Below, in pieces: positions 9,101 through 18,832 of a DNA stretch of 64,000 bases. The stretch is taken from NCBI RefSeq assembly GCF_964355755.1, contig NC_092676.1, positions 2,588,288 to 2,652,287 on the forward strand, in the 5' to 3' direction. Source of the stretch: Antedon mediterranea. Taxonomy: Eukaryota; Echinodermata; Crinoidea; Comatulida; Antedonidae. Position 1 is the first letter of the stretch. The number at the start of each line of letters is the position of its first letter. Position numbers and translations under genes: made by a program. The notes under the pieces were generated by a model that saw only the letters and a program-made list of their open reading frames with translations, made no database searches and was not told the origin of the DNA.

Positions 9101-11481
9101 TGTGTGTTCAATACTTTAGAAACATCCTTTAGTATTTTCGAAAGATTCGGAATAAAATGTTAAAAATCAGCAGAATTTATCAGAAATATATGTTTTAACA
9201 CTATACAGCCAATACTGCACAGGGTACAAATACCTCTATTAAGGGGACACTTTGGTGGCCCCGAATTGACCCCCTCCATAAGGTTTCTACTATAGCAGTA
9301 ATCTATTTGTATCGTAGGAACACGTCGTTCTCCTCAGAATTCTGTATGTGCCACTGTTATTGTTAATATTAGAAATAAACATGATGCGATTCATTGAAAA
9401 TCTTCATGACCACTCGTTGACAACTTTCCAAATGATAATAATTTATTTTATCTTTATCTGGCACACTTTACTTCAAAAGGAACATGACAAAAAACACCCA
9501 GTATCGAAGATAATGTGCAGGCAACTACATTTAACTGTTTCTTCATAGTTTTCCCCAGATATAAACAAATTAAAACATGGATCGTTCCCAAAATAAGCGT
9601 TATTAATTTTGAATTTAAATAATTCTGGAAGTTTCTTGTGCCAGTAAAGAAATCACATCTCCGCCAGTTGCCCGTTTGCTAATTGTTAAACAAAAATTCA
9701 ACCTATATCAGAATAATTGCATAATTAATTTGGCTCCAGAGCCGTCTCGTGTAAACCCCCTTTTTTCCTCTCGTACCTCATTCTCCCCTTCACCTTCCTG
9801 CTGTACTTTTCCCAAATCACTTAATTTATTTCACTCATAATTGAAGAAGAAATGTTTTCCTTAAAAAAATCACCCAATTGTTTTTTTTTTTATTTTTGCT
9901 AATACATTTTAAAATAGCTTGTACTATGGCATATAGATGGTGAACTTTGAAGTTTTTAAACAACATCTTTCATTTTTTTAAACTGAAAACAATTCCTTAG
10001 TTTTAGTAAAAAATATAATTGTATTAACTTTAGATACATACCATATTCAAATTCAAAAACTGTTATTGTCCAATATTCATTTAAAAAAAATGGAAATTTG
10101 ATGTTTTACATATTTATTTTCTGTACGAAAAACACAAAACCAAAAGAACTTTTAGAAAATTTAATGTGCCCATTCAACGGATAACTGTAATTTTTATGTG
10201 CTTACTGACAGTGTAGTTTTAGTATGCATGCTTCTACCATTCATTAACATAGCTTTAATCATATAACTGCATTTCATATCATAATTTGCTTGAAGATAAT
10301 TGTTGTTTGTTATATATTTACAATTTATATCTGTATTATTTCATTATTTATGTATTTGTAATAAAATTGAGGTGATCATTAAATTAGAATATATTCCATG
10401 TTGCTCAGTTTAATATTTGATTCCCACCCCTTCTGCACCTTGTTACTTCCCTCCCATCCGCATTTTTCCCATCCTCACTTTTTTTTCCATGCGCCTCTTT
10501 TTTATCCTAAATTGTACTTGGGTCCCATTTAATCCTCCAATAATCTCATCACATCCATTTTATTTAGCCCGAACATTAGTAGACCTTCGATCTCTATTCA
10601 TCATTACCGTAATAATTCTCCCCCAACCTTTTCTAGGATAAGTCAATTTATATTAAAATATAAAATACAATATAATATTCTTTAATGGAGATATGTCACT
10701 TAAATTTCTCCCAGAGGATCTACATTACTTCTTGTTATCAATGAGTAGTAATGGGTACAGGTTAAAGGTCAATAACCTAGAATATAACATCGGAAAATAC
10801 CCTCAAAGAGTTCTGTATATGTTCCTAATTATGCTCCCAGAGGGCGGGACATTTATTAATCAATGTAAATTTGGCATGTTGGAACAAAATTTCTAGCATT
10901 GCAATACTTGCAGCCCTATCTATGCAAAAATGTTGACGAAGATGTTTGTTGAATACATATTCCTAATGCTTCATATTAATATATCTATGTAGTTTTTAAT
11001 TTGTAAAATAATTATTCATTACCTTTTAATGTGAAAGTTGATTTAATCAATTACCCGAAAATACTGAACAGTTATTAAATTTGACAGGCCCTGACAACCC
11101 TCATCAGTTTTGTTTCTATATGAAAATGAAACTTCTTTGAAAATGATTGATGCTTCTAGGGTTTTTTTCCAAACATGATAAATAGCCCCCTCTATTGGTC
11201 TATACATTCTGGAGCCTTGACTGATCCGTTATGTAGGTTTCTGTTTACGAACAGTCGTTAAAAACGAATGAAACCAATTTGTAACGCTGATCATAATGTG
11301 ATAAATATCTTTAAAAATTACGTCTACTTTATTTAAATGTTGAAAACCGGCCAATTTTGTAAACTACATAATTGTGATTTTGTAAAACTAGGTTATTTAA
11401 ATTTTTTATTTGATTTCTTTTTTATCGTAGAGCATGCTTTCACGGGAGAACTTCAAGAGCGATGAGGGGACAAATGTTTAA
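1..11481 (+). CDS. PPFIBP1: liprin-beta (PPFIBP family), 3'-terminal six exons, 5'-partial
   Basis: The coding sequence joins 1-105, 667-855, 1273-1473, 3585-3692, 7221-7310 and 11431-11481, giving 247 codons plus the stop. I identified it from remembered liprin-beta C-termini: the last SAM domain (RVMEWLRSVDLAEYAPNL, then GSGVHGALM, VLEPRF, TLLRRHL), a basic PKK.AF..RKK stretch followed by EDEDYLCP, a GAFSQEINSLT motif and an ML...NV stop. Liprin-betas are cytosolic scaffold proteins with an N-terminal coiled coil and three SAM domains. They pair with liprin-alpha at adhesion sites and synapses. The coiled coil and first two SAM domains must lie upstream of the window. Every intron seen is phase 0 with GT-AG ends (561, 417, 2111, 3528 and 4120 bp). 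Vertebrates have PPFIBP1 and PPFIBP2. The tail looks closer to PPFIBP1, but a one-to-one match is not claimed; an invertebrate would be expected to have a single gene. Confidence 0.93.
374..547. mobile_element. palindromic MITE in liprin-beta intron 1
   Basis: GTGGCTGTATTTACCATTCA at 374 is matched in inverted orientation by TGAATGGTGAATACGGCCAC ending at 547. The inverted segments continue into CACTTAAG. The interior (AAATACTTA-like runs) is also roughly symmetrical. The size and fold-back structure fit a miniature inverted-repeat element. No coding content. The family is unknown to me. Confidence 0.6.
667..855 (+). CDS. PPFIBP1: liprin-beta exon: C-terminal half of the last SAM domain
   Basis: The acceptor TTTTTTTCAG ends at 666 and the donor GTACGC starts at 856. 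The 63 codons begin VLEPRFLADTLAALL and continue through IPPTKTLLRRHL, the conserved last SAM helix of liprin-beta, into the acidic/basic linker that ends SLAKIK. The exon is phase 0 at both ends, and its 189 nt length is divisible by three. It joins the previous exon exactly at the M|V boundary expected from homologues (GALM|VLEP). Confidence 0.93.
921..1045 (-). mobile_element. MITE family A copy 1 (5'-truncated)
   Basis: Family A is defined here by ends AAGCTCTGTCTACACTATCA and its complement, and by an interior with CCATATATGGACATGATGAT and CACTACCATATTTGGGCACA. This copy reads in the reverse sense, lacks the first terminal repeat, and ends with TTTGATAGTGTAGACAGAGC. It lies in liprin-beta intron 2. 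Confidence 0.8.
1273..1473 (+). CDS. PPFIBP1: liprin-beta exon: basic and acidic tail after the SAM domain
   Basis: The acceptor GAAATCAG ends at 1272 and the donor GTGTGT starts at 1474. The 67 codons begin PKKRAFTRKKRGGEDEDYL and then CP, matching the PKK.AF....RKK...EE-Y-V/I-CP signature that follows the last SAM domain in vertebrate liprin-betas. The rest (S/T-rich, ending HKQRDEINQ) is divergent. The basic cluster followed by the acidic EDED run suggests an interaction or localisation segment; that is inference. Confidence 0.92.
2481..2607 (+). mobile_element. MITE family A copy 2
   Basis: A nearly complete copy in liprin-beta intron 3: a decayed left end (TATCAAACTTTATGCGACAA), the central ATGGACATGATGATGTC, and the right end AGTTTGATAGTGTAGACAGA. 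Confidence 0.85.
2893..3440. repeat. 21-bp satellite with higher-order units
   Basis: About 26 tandem units of roughly 21 bp share CATATTTAGTCATGATC. Variant units (GTTGTGATATTGC, GTTATAATCAGC, GATCTACC) recur in fixed order. The TTGTGATATTGC variant starts near 2902, 3068 and 3316, that is 166 and 248 bp apart (about 8 and 12 units), so blocks of several units were duplicated. The unit resembles the interior unit of MITE family A (CATATCACTACCATATTTGG). It lies inside liprin-beta intron 3. Confidence 0.9.
3585..3692 (+). CDS. PPFIBP1: liprin-beta exon (probable, possibly alternative): basic 36-residue insert
   Basis: The acceptor TTCCGCTTCTCTAG ends at 3584 and the donor GTATAG starts at 3693. 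One frame is open across all 108 nt (AEDNRRKPTRV...RSAVITK), and it is phase 0 on both sides, compatible with the flanking liprin exons. GC content and codon-like composition stand out against the AT-rich intron. The peptide is very basic (R/K-rich, with several Y). I do not recognise a vertebrate counterpart, so it may be a lineage-specific or cassette exon. A long antisense reading frame over the same bases is a shadow. Confidence 0.72.
3693..7220 (+). other. PPFIBP1: liprin-beta intron 4
   Basis: AT-rich intron of 3528 bp. It contains a LINE/SINE-like 3' tail (about 4431-4603). From about 6600 to 7000 it has many ATTGATCAATAAT-like, weakly self-complementary stretches. No further exon is recognised; the open frames at 5047-5292 and 6280-6546 are low-complexity T-rich translations. 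Confidence 0.75.
4431..4603 (+). mobile_element. LINE/SINE 3'-end fragment with (ACAAACA)n tail
   Basis: The text GGGCACTCAGAGAGCGCAAG, then GCCCCCGCC, then TTAGTAATCCTGCTAACTAA, and an irregular (ACAAACA/TAAACAAA)n tail is the characteristic 3' end of a retroposon family common in marine invertebrates (the 'AGTAATCCTGCTAACAAACA' end). Recognition is from memory of that widespread tail. It is a truncated copy with no coding part. Confidence 0.6.
7221..7310 (+). CDS. PPFIBP1: liprin-beta exon: conserved GAFS..IN.LT tail motif
   Basis: The acceptor TAATTTTTCAG ends at 7220 and the donor GTCAGT starts at 7311. The 30 codons begin HNQTRNGNAHGG and end IDNFGAFSQEINSLT, matching the GAFSEGINNLT segment close to the C-terminus of vertebrate PPFIBP1. 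Ending at 7310 keeps phase 0 and lets the next exon read SMLSRENF. Using the downstream alternative donor GTATAA would lose that match. The frame is open far past the donor, but that part is intron. Confidence 0.88.
7388..7755. repeat. tandem duplication (190-bp offset) just after liprin-beta exon 5
   Basis: Two copies, about 7388-7562 and 7588-7755, share TTGTAATTTTATAGATAC, CTTTTCCTTATAAGGATGTC and ACCTCCCACACCATGCTAAC nearly identically. The offset is 190 bp. Both lie in intron 5, less than 500 bp downstream of the donor at 7311. Part of copy 1 appears as a spurious extension of the exon reading frame. Confidence 0.85.
8330..8830 (+). repeat. long pyrimidine-rich (CT/T) tract
   Basis: About 500 bp are strongly biased to C and T on the + strand (TTCTTTTTCTTCTTCAG, CTCTTCTTCTTCTAATCTTT and similar). 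The overlapping 'proteins' of 77-182 residues made mostly of F, L and S are translations of this bias, not genes. It is far from both splice sites of the intron. Confidence 0.8.
9190..9300. repeat. dispersed 'CTATTAAGGGGACA' repeat, copy in intron 5
   Basis: Contains TACCTCTATTAAGGGGACAC followed by a GTTTCTACTATAGCAG-like segment. The same phrases recur near 25.6, 26.3, 29.9, 39.6 and 56.6 kb. The class is unknown; no terminal repeats were defined. Confidence 0.6.
11431..11481 (+). CDS. PPFIBP1: liprin-beta terminal coding exon with stop
   Basis: The acceptor CTTTTTTATCGTAG ends at 11430. Sixteen codons, SMLSRENFKSDEGTNV, are followed by TAA at 11479-11481. The pattern (LT)xML....F......NV-stop matches the end of vertebrate PPFIBP1 (LTHML, then an acidic stretch ending in NV). 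The exon continues as 3'UTR. It is too short to stand out as an ORF and was found by phase and homology. Confidence 0.88.
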   Translation, partial: SMLSRENFKSDEGTNV

Positions 11482-11830
11482 TCGTGAACTGTCGATGACT
11501 CTTTAAAAACTTTAAACCAAACCAAGGAAAGAAACAAACACATGCAAGACGTACCTGGACAAAATATTATGCAAATGAGATTGACATAAAATATTGATGA
11601 TTGCTCATAGTGATATTTTACCAAAATTATGTAAATTTTTCCCTGTAAATTACGATGTTTTAGTTAATTTGCTTCTTTTTGCTGTTAGTTTTTCTTGGCT
11701 TGATATAGGCCTGTGTATATTCATTTAGTGTTTTCTTTACAATTGTTCAGCTGGTTATTTATTTGGTATTTATAAAGTTATTTAAGTGAAGCAAGTTGAA
11801 AGTGCAACAATAAATGAGTGATCCAGATAA
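11482..11830 (+). other. PPFIBP1: liprin-beta 3'UTR, minimum extent
   Basis: The sequence directly after the stop codon is AT-rich and has no coding continuation. The first AATAAA is at 11809-11814, so the shortest 3'UTR would end about 11830. Further AATAAA hexamers at 12376-12381, 12978-12983 and 12984-12989 could give longer forms. Only transcript data can choose between them. Confidence 0.55.
11809..11814 (+). terminator. candidate polyadenylation signal AATAAA
   Basis: This is the first canonical hexamer downstream of the liprin-beta stop (about 330 nt after it). It sits at the edge of a degenerate repeat block. The use of this site is inferred. Confidence 0.4.
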
Positions 11831-11835
11831 GAACC

Positions 11836-12022
11836 ACAGTCCCCGCATGAATCTGGTTATGTAAGGCTAAAGCAGTCAGGAATATTGGTCCCCGCATGGA
11901 ACTGGTTTAGGTATAACTTAATTGATGAAATAGAAAAACTGGTCCCCCCAGGGATTTGGTTATGTGCAACTATTGTGCTTCGAATTAGACAATTTGGACT
12001 CCGCAGGGATCTGGTTAGGGAT
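11836..12022 (+). repeat. degenerate ~50-bp repeat in the 3'UTR/flank
   Basis: Four diverged copies of CAGTCCCCGCATGAATCTGG / TTGGTCCCCGCATGGAACTG start near 11837, 11885, 11939 and 11996 (spacing about 48-57 bp), each ending CTGGTT-ATG/AGG. They would lie in a long 3'UTR or just beyond the first poly(A) site. Confidence 0.6.
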
Positions 12023-14980
12023 ATCTAGAGCGGTCAATCTTTGCTGAACGGTCAGTTTTTTACTGAATAGTCTGACAGCCTTGTGCTCCTTCACAGTTTC
12101 ATGTTGCCTAAACTCGACCGTTAAATCAGAAACTGAACCAAGATGAAAGGCATATTATTTCTCTTTATAGTATCGTTCGTTTGATTGCTTTCAGAACCGT
12201 AAACTTATCGGAATGTATTGACGAATCGACAACAGCTGTGTCTGTATCCTGAGCACTCATGACACGCCCTGCTGCCCCAGAAAACGACATCTACCCAGTA
12301 TATTCTGGTTTATCTTGTAAAATTACTAATATTATGTATATTTTTTCTAGGAGGAAGCTGTAGAGTGCTACTAATAATAAACGCAGGCTTCATCTGTTTT
12401 AACTTGTCTATACTTGCATGTTTGTTTACACGTTGTAAGCATTTTTTCTGTTAATTTCATTACATGTTCCAATTATGCTCCAAAGGATATTCCATGTGCA
12501 AATATCGGTTGCTAGGAGATTAAGTAAGGTTGCCAGGATGTTTCAAAGATTTTGTTTTAAATGTAGAAGAGAATGGGAAAAAGGAGGGTGATTAAGTAGA
12601 TTAAGGAAGGTGCCACTAAGCATGCAATGTTTGGGGTTATGTGGTATAGCAGACATATAAAATATGTTGGGTTTTTTTTTCTGATTTATGACAAAAGCTT
12701 AATAGATTATCACTTGCAATTACCACTATATTTAATTGTTTTTTTAAAGATTATTTATCCATTATTATACATAAAAAAATTAAAACAATATAGTTACAAA
12801 GTAAAATATAATGCTAATAAATTTGTAGTTACATAACACCATTTTGTATGACGATAAGATTTTTTAACAAGTATTTTTGCTGGATGAGATATTTGTGATT
12901 TTTATCTGCAAAAACGTGGGCCGCCGGGATACTGTTTGATTGTTGCATATAATACATGTATTTTAATCTTGTAGAATAATAAAAATAAATGTTTTGAAAC
13001 CATTATATAATTGGAGTTAATATTATTTAACTGTATGTATCGTCTTTACAAATATCATTTGCCGTGTTCAACATTTTTCCTTCACCTTTGCTGTCTCGTT
13101 GGAAAATTTCTAAAGTAGAAATAATGGCGAAACAAATCGTTTTAATTTGTCGTGCAAAGATTAGGTAAATTACGACATTCAACAAACATATCCGTTTATC
13201 CATTCATCTCTCTATCGAATGCATTGAATAAATTCTTGATTTTTAAAGAGCTATATTAGTCGTTTTTGTTTGTTTCTGTACATATCAAACTTCCAAAATT
13301 TGCATAACTTTCAGACGGACGCGTCCTAATCCATGATCATCCATATGATTGGCTATGCATTAGCGCGTTGGATAATTTGCATACACGCGCAGCTACGCGC
13401 TACAATTATAATAATGCGACTGGAACTTTAAAGATAATTCTGTCCGTCGAAGATAAAGAAGGTTAAGGACGTATTATTTCAGAATTGTCAATTTAAATTC
13501 ACATTTCCTGTATGCAAGATTGTATTTTCCTCTCCATAATCAAGTAAATTCGAATACCGGCGTATTTCACTTTGGAAATATAATAGATCTAATTGCAATA
13601 AATATTCCTATTCGATTGTTTAAATTATTCGGTTATATTTAGAATTTTTCAGCGATGTTTGTCATTTGCTTTCTTAAGATGTAAATTTAATCATCTTATT
13701 ATGGATAAGTGATGAAACATTACTGGCTAAGCTTAAATATGCATATTTGTTCGCTTTGTAATTATACTTTTAATGCTGCTATTGTTGCTATAAGATATGT
13801 TGTTAAAATGTTATTTAATAGATGTATCGCTTTGCGTTTGTATGTTATGGCCATTTTTGGAAATAATCCCTGTAATACCAAGAAATTTTCGGTAACTTTG
13901 AAAATGGGGAAATGAGAAAATTGCAAATTATTTCTCTATGGATATTATAACTGAAATAAAAGAATTAATGAATGCAATTCGTTGAATATAAACTCTTTTC
14001 AACCTTTAAGCAAAATTGTATTGTAAGGTATTTGTGCAAGAAATAGATTGTGAAAGTAACGTTTACAGTCGGCCTATTGATTCAAGTAAGCCTACTGTGA
14101 AGTGAATATACCATAGACAGATCTGATGAAAATAAAATAAATTGAAATGGGATGCAAAACACAGACAACAAAAGAAGCTTTTGATAGTGTCGTAAAAGGT
14201 TTATCGCTTGTAAAATGGAAATTGTATATAATTTATTTAGAAAAAGTCAGAGGTCAACACATATATTTATATTTATACCAGTACATTTTCGCGAAACTTG
14301 CAGACACTAGTGCTTGATGCTTTTATTGCCTTTTTCACGCTGCTGCTCTAGCCCGCTACGTCACACGAGATGATTCATTCATTAGATGAAATCAAGCAGC
14401 AGTATAGTACTACACTTTGACATTTTTGTTAAAATGGAAACTCGACTATAATTTATAGGTACCACCCGTTGAATCCAAAAAACGGCTGGGAAAAGAGTCT
14501 AATGACAAATCCCAAAGCATTTCTGGTATTTATGAGTCCCATGATATTACTATAATTCACTGTCAGATAATCATTGAATTATTATCAAAACCGTCCATTG
14601 AAGTTTTTGTTTGTAATAGGATACTTGAAGTATCTAGGCTTGATGAAGTGACCCCAAGACTTGACCTTAGCAATAACAATAAGCAAGCAGCGTTTTTTGT
14701 AAGAAATATTCTTGTTTACTACAGTATTGCTCTGAGTCTACGTTTCTTTCTAGGACACAAACTTAATATTCTATCCTATCAGACTATGTTCATCCATTGT
14801 TGGGAGTAGCCCCCCTCCAACAATTTTCTTCTGCCGTATGTAATTCTCGTAAAGGAAGTTTTCCAATCGCAATTAAGTCCAGGGTTCAATCCTGATCTAC
14901 TGCAAGGGTTCTAACCCGCGACTTTTTCAACTGAACTCCATAAGCCTCAAATGAGACCTAATTAACAAAAAAAATGACAT
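12023..14980. other. AT-rich region downstream of liprin-beta, no gene recognised
   Basis: Contains extra AATAAA signals to about 12990. A somewhat GC/CpG-richer patch at 13310-13400 (GCATTAGCGCGTTGG, ATTTGCATACACGCGCAG) includes an octamer-like ATTTGCAT. No open frame with coding character was found. The 69-residue frame at 12627-12836 is lysine/leucine/tyrosine low-complexity translation. Confidence 0.5.
12376..12381 (+). terminator. alternative polyadenylation signal AATAAA
   Basis: A second canonical hexamer about 900 nt after the stop codon, in TACTAATAATAAACGC, followed by a T/G-rich stretch. It could end a longer 3'UTR. Confidence 0.3.
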
Positions 14981-15021
14981 TTTTGTGTCGCATAAAGTTT
15001 GATAGTGTAGGAAAGGCTTTA
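14981..15021 (-). mobile_element. MITE family A, solo terminal fragment
   Basis: Only the terminal TGTCGCATAAAGTTTGATAG followed by TGTAGGAAAGGCTTTA is present. It matches one end of family A with decay. Confidence 0.6.
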
Positions 15022-15219
15022 GTTTATACATTGTGAAATAGTTTACCGAACCTGTAATTGGTGAGTACTCGCTGTTGGATGATGCGTATGGAATTTAAAA
15101 CAAGAAGTTTTTTTCGTGTTTGTTTAGGCTATTTGTTCTGATTTCATCTCTCTCCATGTTTTATGTTGTCTTGCTCTCTTCCTTTTACCATTTCTTGGTT
15201 GCCATTCTATTACTACTTG

Positions 15220-15344
15220 AAGCCCTGTCTACACTATCAAACTTTATGTGACAAAAAATGTGTGCATATATAGACATATTTGGGCATATCACTACCATAT
15301 TTGGGTACATCACACTTTGTCAAACTAGTTTAATATAAAGAGCT
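15220..15344 (+). mobile_element. MITE family A copy 4
   Basis: The left end GCCCTGTCTACACTATCAAA is intact. The interior is shortened (TATATAGACATATTTGGGCA). The right end is decayed (CAAACTAGTTTAATATAAAG). Confidence 0.8.
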
Positions 15345-15672
15345 GTAGAACATGATGCTGTTCAATCTAACAATAATTATTCGTAACAATTTCTTCTAAA
15401 TAGTTAAATCAATAAGCTGAATGATTACTCGAAATATAACTTTAAACCAAAAAAAATGCATTATTAATTGATTATGATTTCTATAAATGTATTATTAATG
15501 TATAGTGCCTTTCAGATCAAATTCCTTATTTTCTAATTTTGGTACAGTGTCGGTATAATCACAAAGAACAAATAGAATATAGCATGTATTATGATATTAG
15601 AATCGGATTACATACTTGCTTGTAAACATTGTACAATTATATATGAAAGAGAATAGCCGTTAATACAGCGCA

Positions 15673-15815
15673 TAAGCTCTGTCTACACTATCAACTTTAT
15701 GCAACAAAAAATATGAAGTACCCATAATGTAGACACGATGATGTCATATCACCACTATATTTGGGCACATCACACTTTTGTTGTCAAACTAGTTGGATAG
15801 TGTAGACAGAGCTTA
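15673..15815 (+). mobile_element. MITE family A copy 5 (complete)
   Basis: Both ends are clear: TAAGCTCTGTCTACACTATC at the left and GATAGTGTAGACAGAGCTTA at the right. It lies about 330 bp from copy 4. Flanking TA/TTA bases at both sides suggest a TA or TTA target; this is inferred from several copies together. Confidence 0.88.
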
Positions 15816-17233
15816 AGTTGCGTACAATATCTTAGAATTAAATGAGTTAATTTATTCATGTCAAACATACAAAAATAATTTTAAATTGGTTTTTTTTTTT
15901 CAAGTTAAAAGAAAGTGATCTTTTAACAAAATATTACTTTTTATTACTTTGTTAAAACAAATATCTTTTAAAAAAACGTGTTCATCTATATCTAACAATC
16001 GTCAAACTGCCCAGTTTATAGAAGAGATGCGCAACTTTCTAAATTTATTTAGTTTTCTATTGACTTCGCTGAATATGTTTTTGCAAAGTTTATCATCTTC
16101 GGTCACCATTTTATCCTCTTAATTTCCTTTATGTAGGCGTACTGTATCGGATGTAGCGCCGTGTACATTATACAAACATTTAATTAAAGTACGACCTAAA
16201 GACTACGAACCTATTGAGTCTAATAGTCATTTCCGAGCGTATACAAACTTCACATCAAGTTATGTAAGCTGAAAACACTATCTCTGTATTATTTGCTCAT
16301 CTGGACATTTTGAAGGCCAGGAAAGATGGTAATGTCGTGAAAACAAATACATTAGCGCCCTCGTCCATTATGAACATACTGTCGGTGGGCGCTGGTTCAT
16401 TCTTGGCATAATTGCTTTCAGTTAGTCGGGTCAAACTTTATCCCACAGATTACACTTTAATCTATTTGGATTAAATTTTAATTTGCACATCAATAATAAT
16501 ATACAGAATAAGATGAACAATATTAATCTACACTTTAAGAAGAACATTAATATTTCGACGACTGGCAGTTTCCGACTTGGGCTTTTGACGAGTTTGTTAT
16601 TGTGAATGTTGAAAAAAGATAAAAATAAATAAATTGATGAATCAATAGGATCTTTATCAGCATCCTTTTCCATTCCATTTTTTGTCTTAAATTAATTTAC
16701 TTCATAATTAAGTGTCATTTTATTCTGTATAGTCTGTCACTCAGGCAACGTCCAAACAGTCCATGAGGGGGAGAGGCGTATCATGTGGGATTTCTTTTAA
16801 ACGCCGCATGTGCGTCGTGCGTACTCCATGTACGCTCATCAAACTAATGTATGATTTTATCTTTTTCGTTGATAGAGGGCGTATTACTATTGGTCCACAT
16901 ATTTTTATTAATTTATATAGTTTATCAACTTGTACACATATGTACTTTTATGTATGTTCTTAGTTGAAAATAAACAGAATTTCTACACTGTGTTTAATTT
17001 TTCCCCTGTATCCTTAGCGAATTGTCAATTTGCTAATTGTTTAAACCTAAATACAAGGAACGAAAGCATCTCGTAAGTATGCAAATTAGGTACATTCTAT
17101 GTAAATTAGATTAACTCCACCAACACAAAGAAATAAATAGGCTACCTCCAAGATCTTGGCCGCTGACGTGCACCGTTTACATGTCTTTCTATATATTTTT
17201 TCTATGTTTAACTTTAACTCTTCAAGCAGCGAA
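15816..17233. other. non-coding stretch, nothing recognised
   Basis: AT-rich with a few GC-richer patches (16140-16420, 16760-16840). The open frames at 16431-16673 (-) and 16763-16963 (+) have no domain, splice or homology support. Confidence 0.4.
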
Positions 17234-17280
17234 ATGACTAACGTCACAATTGGAATACAAAACGGCAATACCGATCATTT
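17234..17280 (+). CDS. possible first coding exon (weak candidate)
   Basis: An ATG in an A-rich context (GCGAAATGACT) opens a frame MTNVTIGIQNGNTDH that runs into a strong donor, GTAAGTAATT, at 17281. The upstream 100 bp are GC-richer and lack a clear TATA box. The peptide has an N-V-T glycosylation sequon. I do not recognise it and found no following exon with matching phase. The antisense frame 17086-17268 covers the same area. A chance ATG-plus-donor combination is quite possible. Confidence 0.15.
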
Positions 17281-17753
17281 GTAAGTAATTTAATAGGGGT
17301 CAGTATATTATTAGGATAAAATAAAATAGAAGCTGCTATTTAAACGATGGGGTTACTAATATAATATCGAGTAACAGAAGAATAGGCCAACTATATGGCG
17401 GCACTAACGAACTGAGTTGCGGCATATTTTCTCCTTAATATACTGACACGATCACACTGGCTAAAAAGTTTTCAAGTTTCCAATCAACTCTTTTAGTTTA
17501 GACAATTATGATTTATCTGATATATTTTTTATTTCAATTCACGTACTATATATCGATTATAATCAGCAGGGCTATCCACGGGCGAATATGTCAACCTGTC
17601 CAACACTGATTAAATAATCATATCGTTTATTTAATCGTTGAAATACTGATATTAAATACAAGGACATATATTATAACATCACTCTCCATAGTACGTGTTC
17701 ACTTATTTTTAACGATTTCTGCAGTATAGGCCTACCATTTATTATGAGTCAAA

Positions 17754-18200
17754 GAAATGTGTTTCGCGTGCGAGAGGCTCAATTTTAATGGGCACGCGTT
17801 AAAATGATGAGGAAAATGGTCATTTGTACGCGCGCGTCGATCTACTGGTGGTAACAATACTTGATACTGATTGTTACTAGTATGTACTTCGTTTTACATG
17901 CACTTGTCTTACGTATACTCCTTTTTTGACCGTTTTGTGGAGAACAGCAAAGTGTTATTGACGGTAATTATGATGAAACAATACGATGAGACAATAAATG
18001 ATGGATGAAATATGTTCCGCTTGCGAGTGGTTCAATTTTAATGGGCACGCGTTTAATTGATGATGAAAATAATATTTTTGTACGCGCGCTTTACTGGTGG
18101 TAACAATACTTGATACTGATTGTTGTAAATGCACTTGTCTTCGTATACTCCTTCTTTTTTTACCATTTTGTGGAGAACAGCAAAGTGTTATTGACAGTAA
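17754..18200. repeat. diverged tandem duplication, 253-bp offset
   Basis: Two copies (about 17754-17966 and 18008-18200) share CAATTTTAATGGGCACGCGT, CTGGTGGTAACAATACTTGA and GTGGAGAACAGCAAAGTGTT. Copy 2 has small deletions. Both contain a GTACGCGCGC run, unusual for this AT-rich window. The minus-strand frame 17955-18251 is a translation across it. Confidence 0.85.
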
Positions 18201-18701
18201 ATAGAATGAGTGATGTGTTAAATTATTCGTAAGAACAGTTAAAAGTGACAATATTCACGCAATGTTAACTAATATTAGCATTTTAAAGACGACTGACATG
18301 AAGACACGGTGATCCATCATAATGTGTCTATTTGTGAGGCAGCTATATAATTGTCTATTTAACATGATGGAATTAGATTTCCGATAGCTAAGTTAATAAT
18401 ATCCTCAGAAAGGAGGAAGTATTTTATTTCTATCGATATTTTTATTATTAAAGTTTGTTTGTATCTTCACTAATTGATACTATAGGTATTCCGAATAGAC
18501 CGGGATATTTAGTCCTATTATTAAACGCATTATACGTCACAACACGTTTGCCTTTTGACTCCTTAACCTGCTCTAAAAAGAAAACGTAGCTTGTAGAAAT
18601 TGCTTAAAACCAGCACAATGCATTATGTTGGTTTATCAATGTTTGTATAGACGTTTATATTATATTGTTGGAGCGCAATTTAGAAAGTATAAGTATAGTC
18701 T

Positions 18702-18832
18702 CCTCACTATCAAAAAAGTGTGATTTGCCCAAATACTGTATGGTTGTCATATGCTTATATATGACATATTAAAGGCAAAGGACACATTTGTTTTTTTTGT
18801 CACATAAAGTTTGATAGTGTAAACAGAGCTTT
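18702..18832 (-). mobile_element. MITE family A copy 6 (diverged)
   Basis: Starts CACTATCAAAAAAGTGTGAT and ends AAAGTTTGATAGTGTAAACA-GAGCTTTA. The interior is altered (TATATGACATATTAAAGGCA). Confidence 0.75.

Larger units (their letters stand above)
7311..11430 (+). other. PPFIBP1: liprin-beta intron 5
   Basis: The 4120-bp last intron. It contains the 190-bp duplication, a pyrimidine-rich tract, and one 'CTATTAAGGGGACA' dispersed repeat near 9230. The remaining stretch 9300-11430 is AT-rich with no exon that I can support. Confidence 0.75.

Noticed and set aside
14878-14905. tRNA B-box-like GGGTTCAATCCTGATC
   Set aside because: No A box at a suitable distance and no acceptor-stem pairing; no tRNA gene could be folded by eye.
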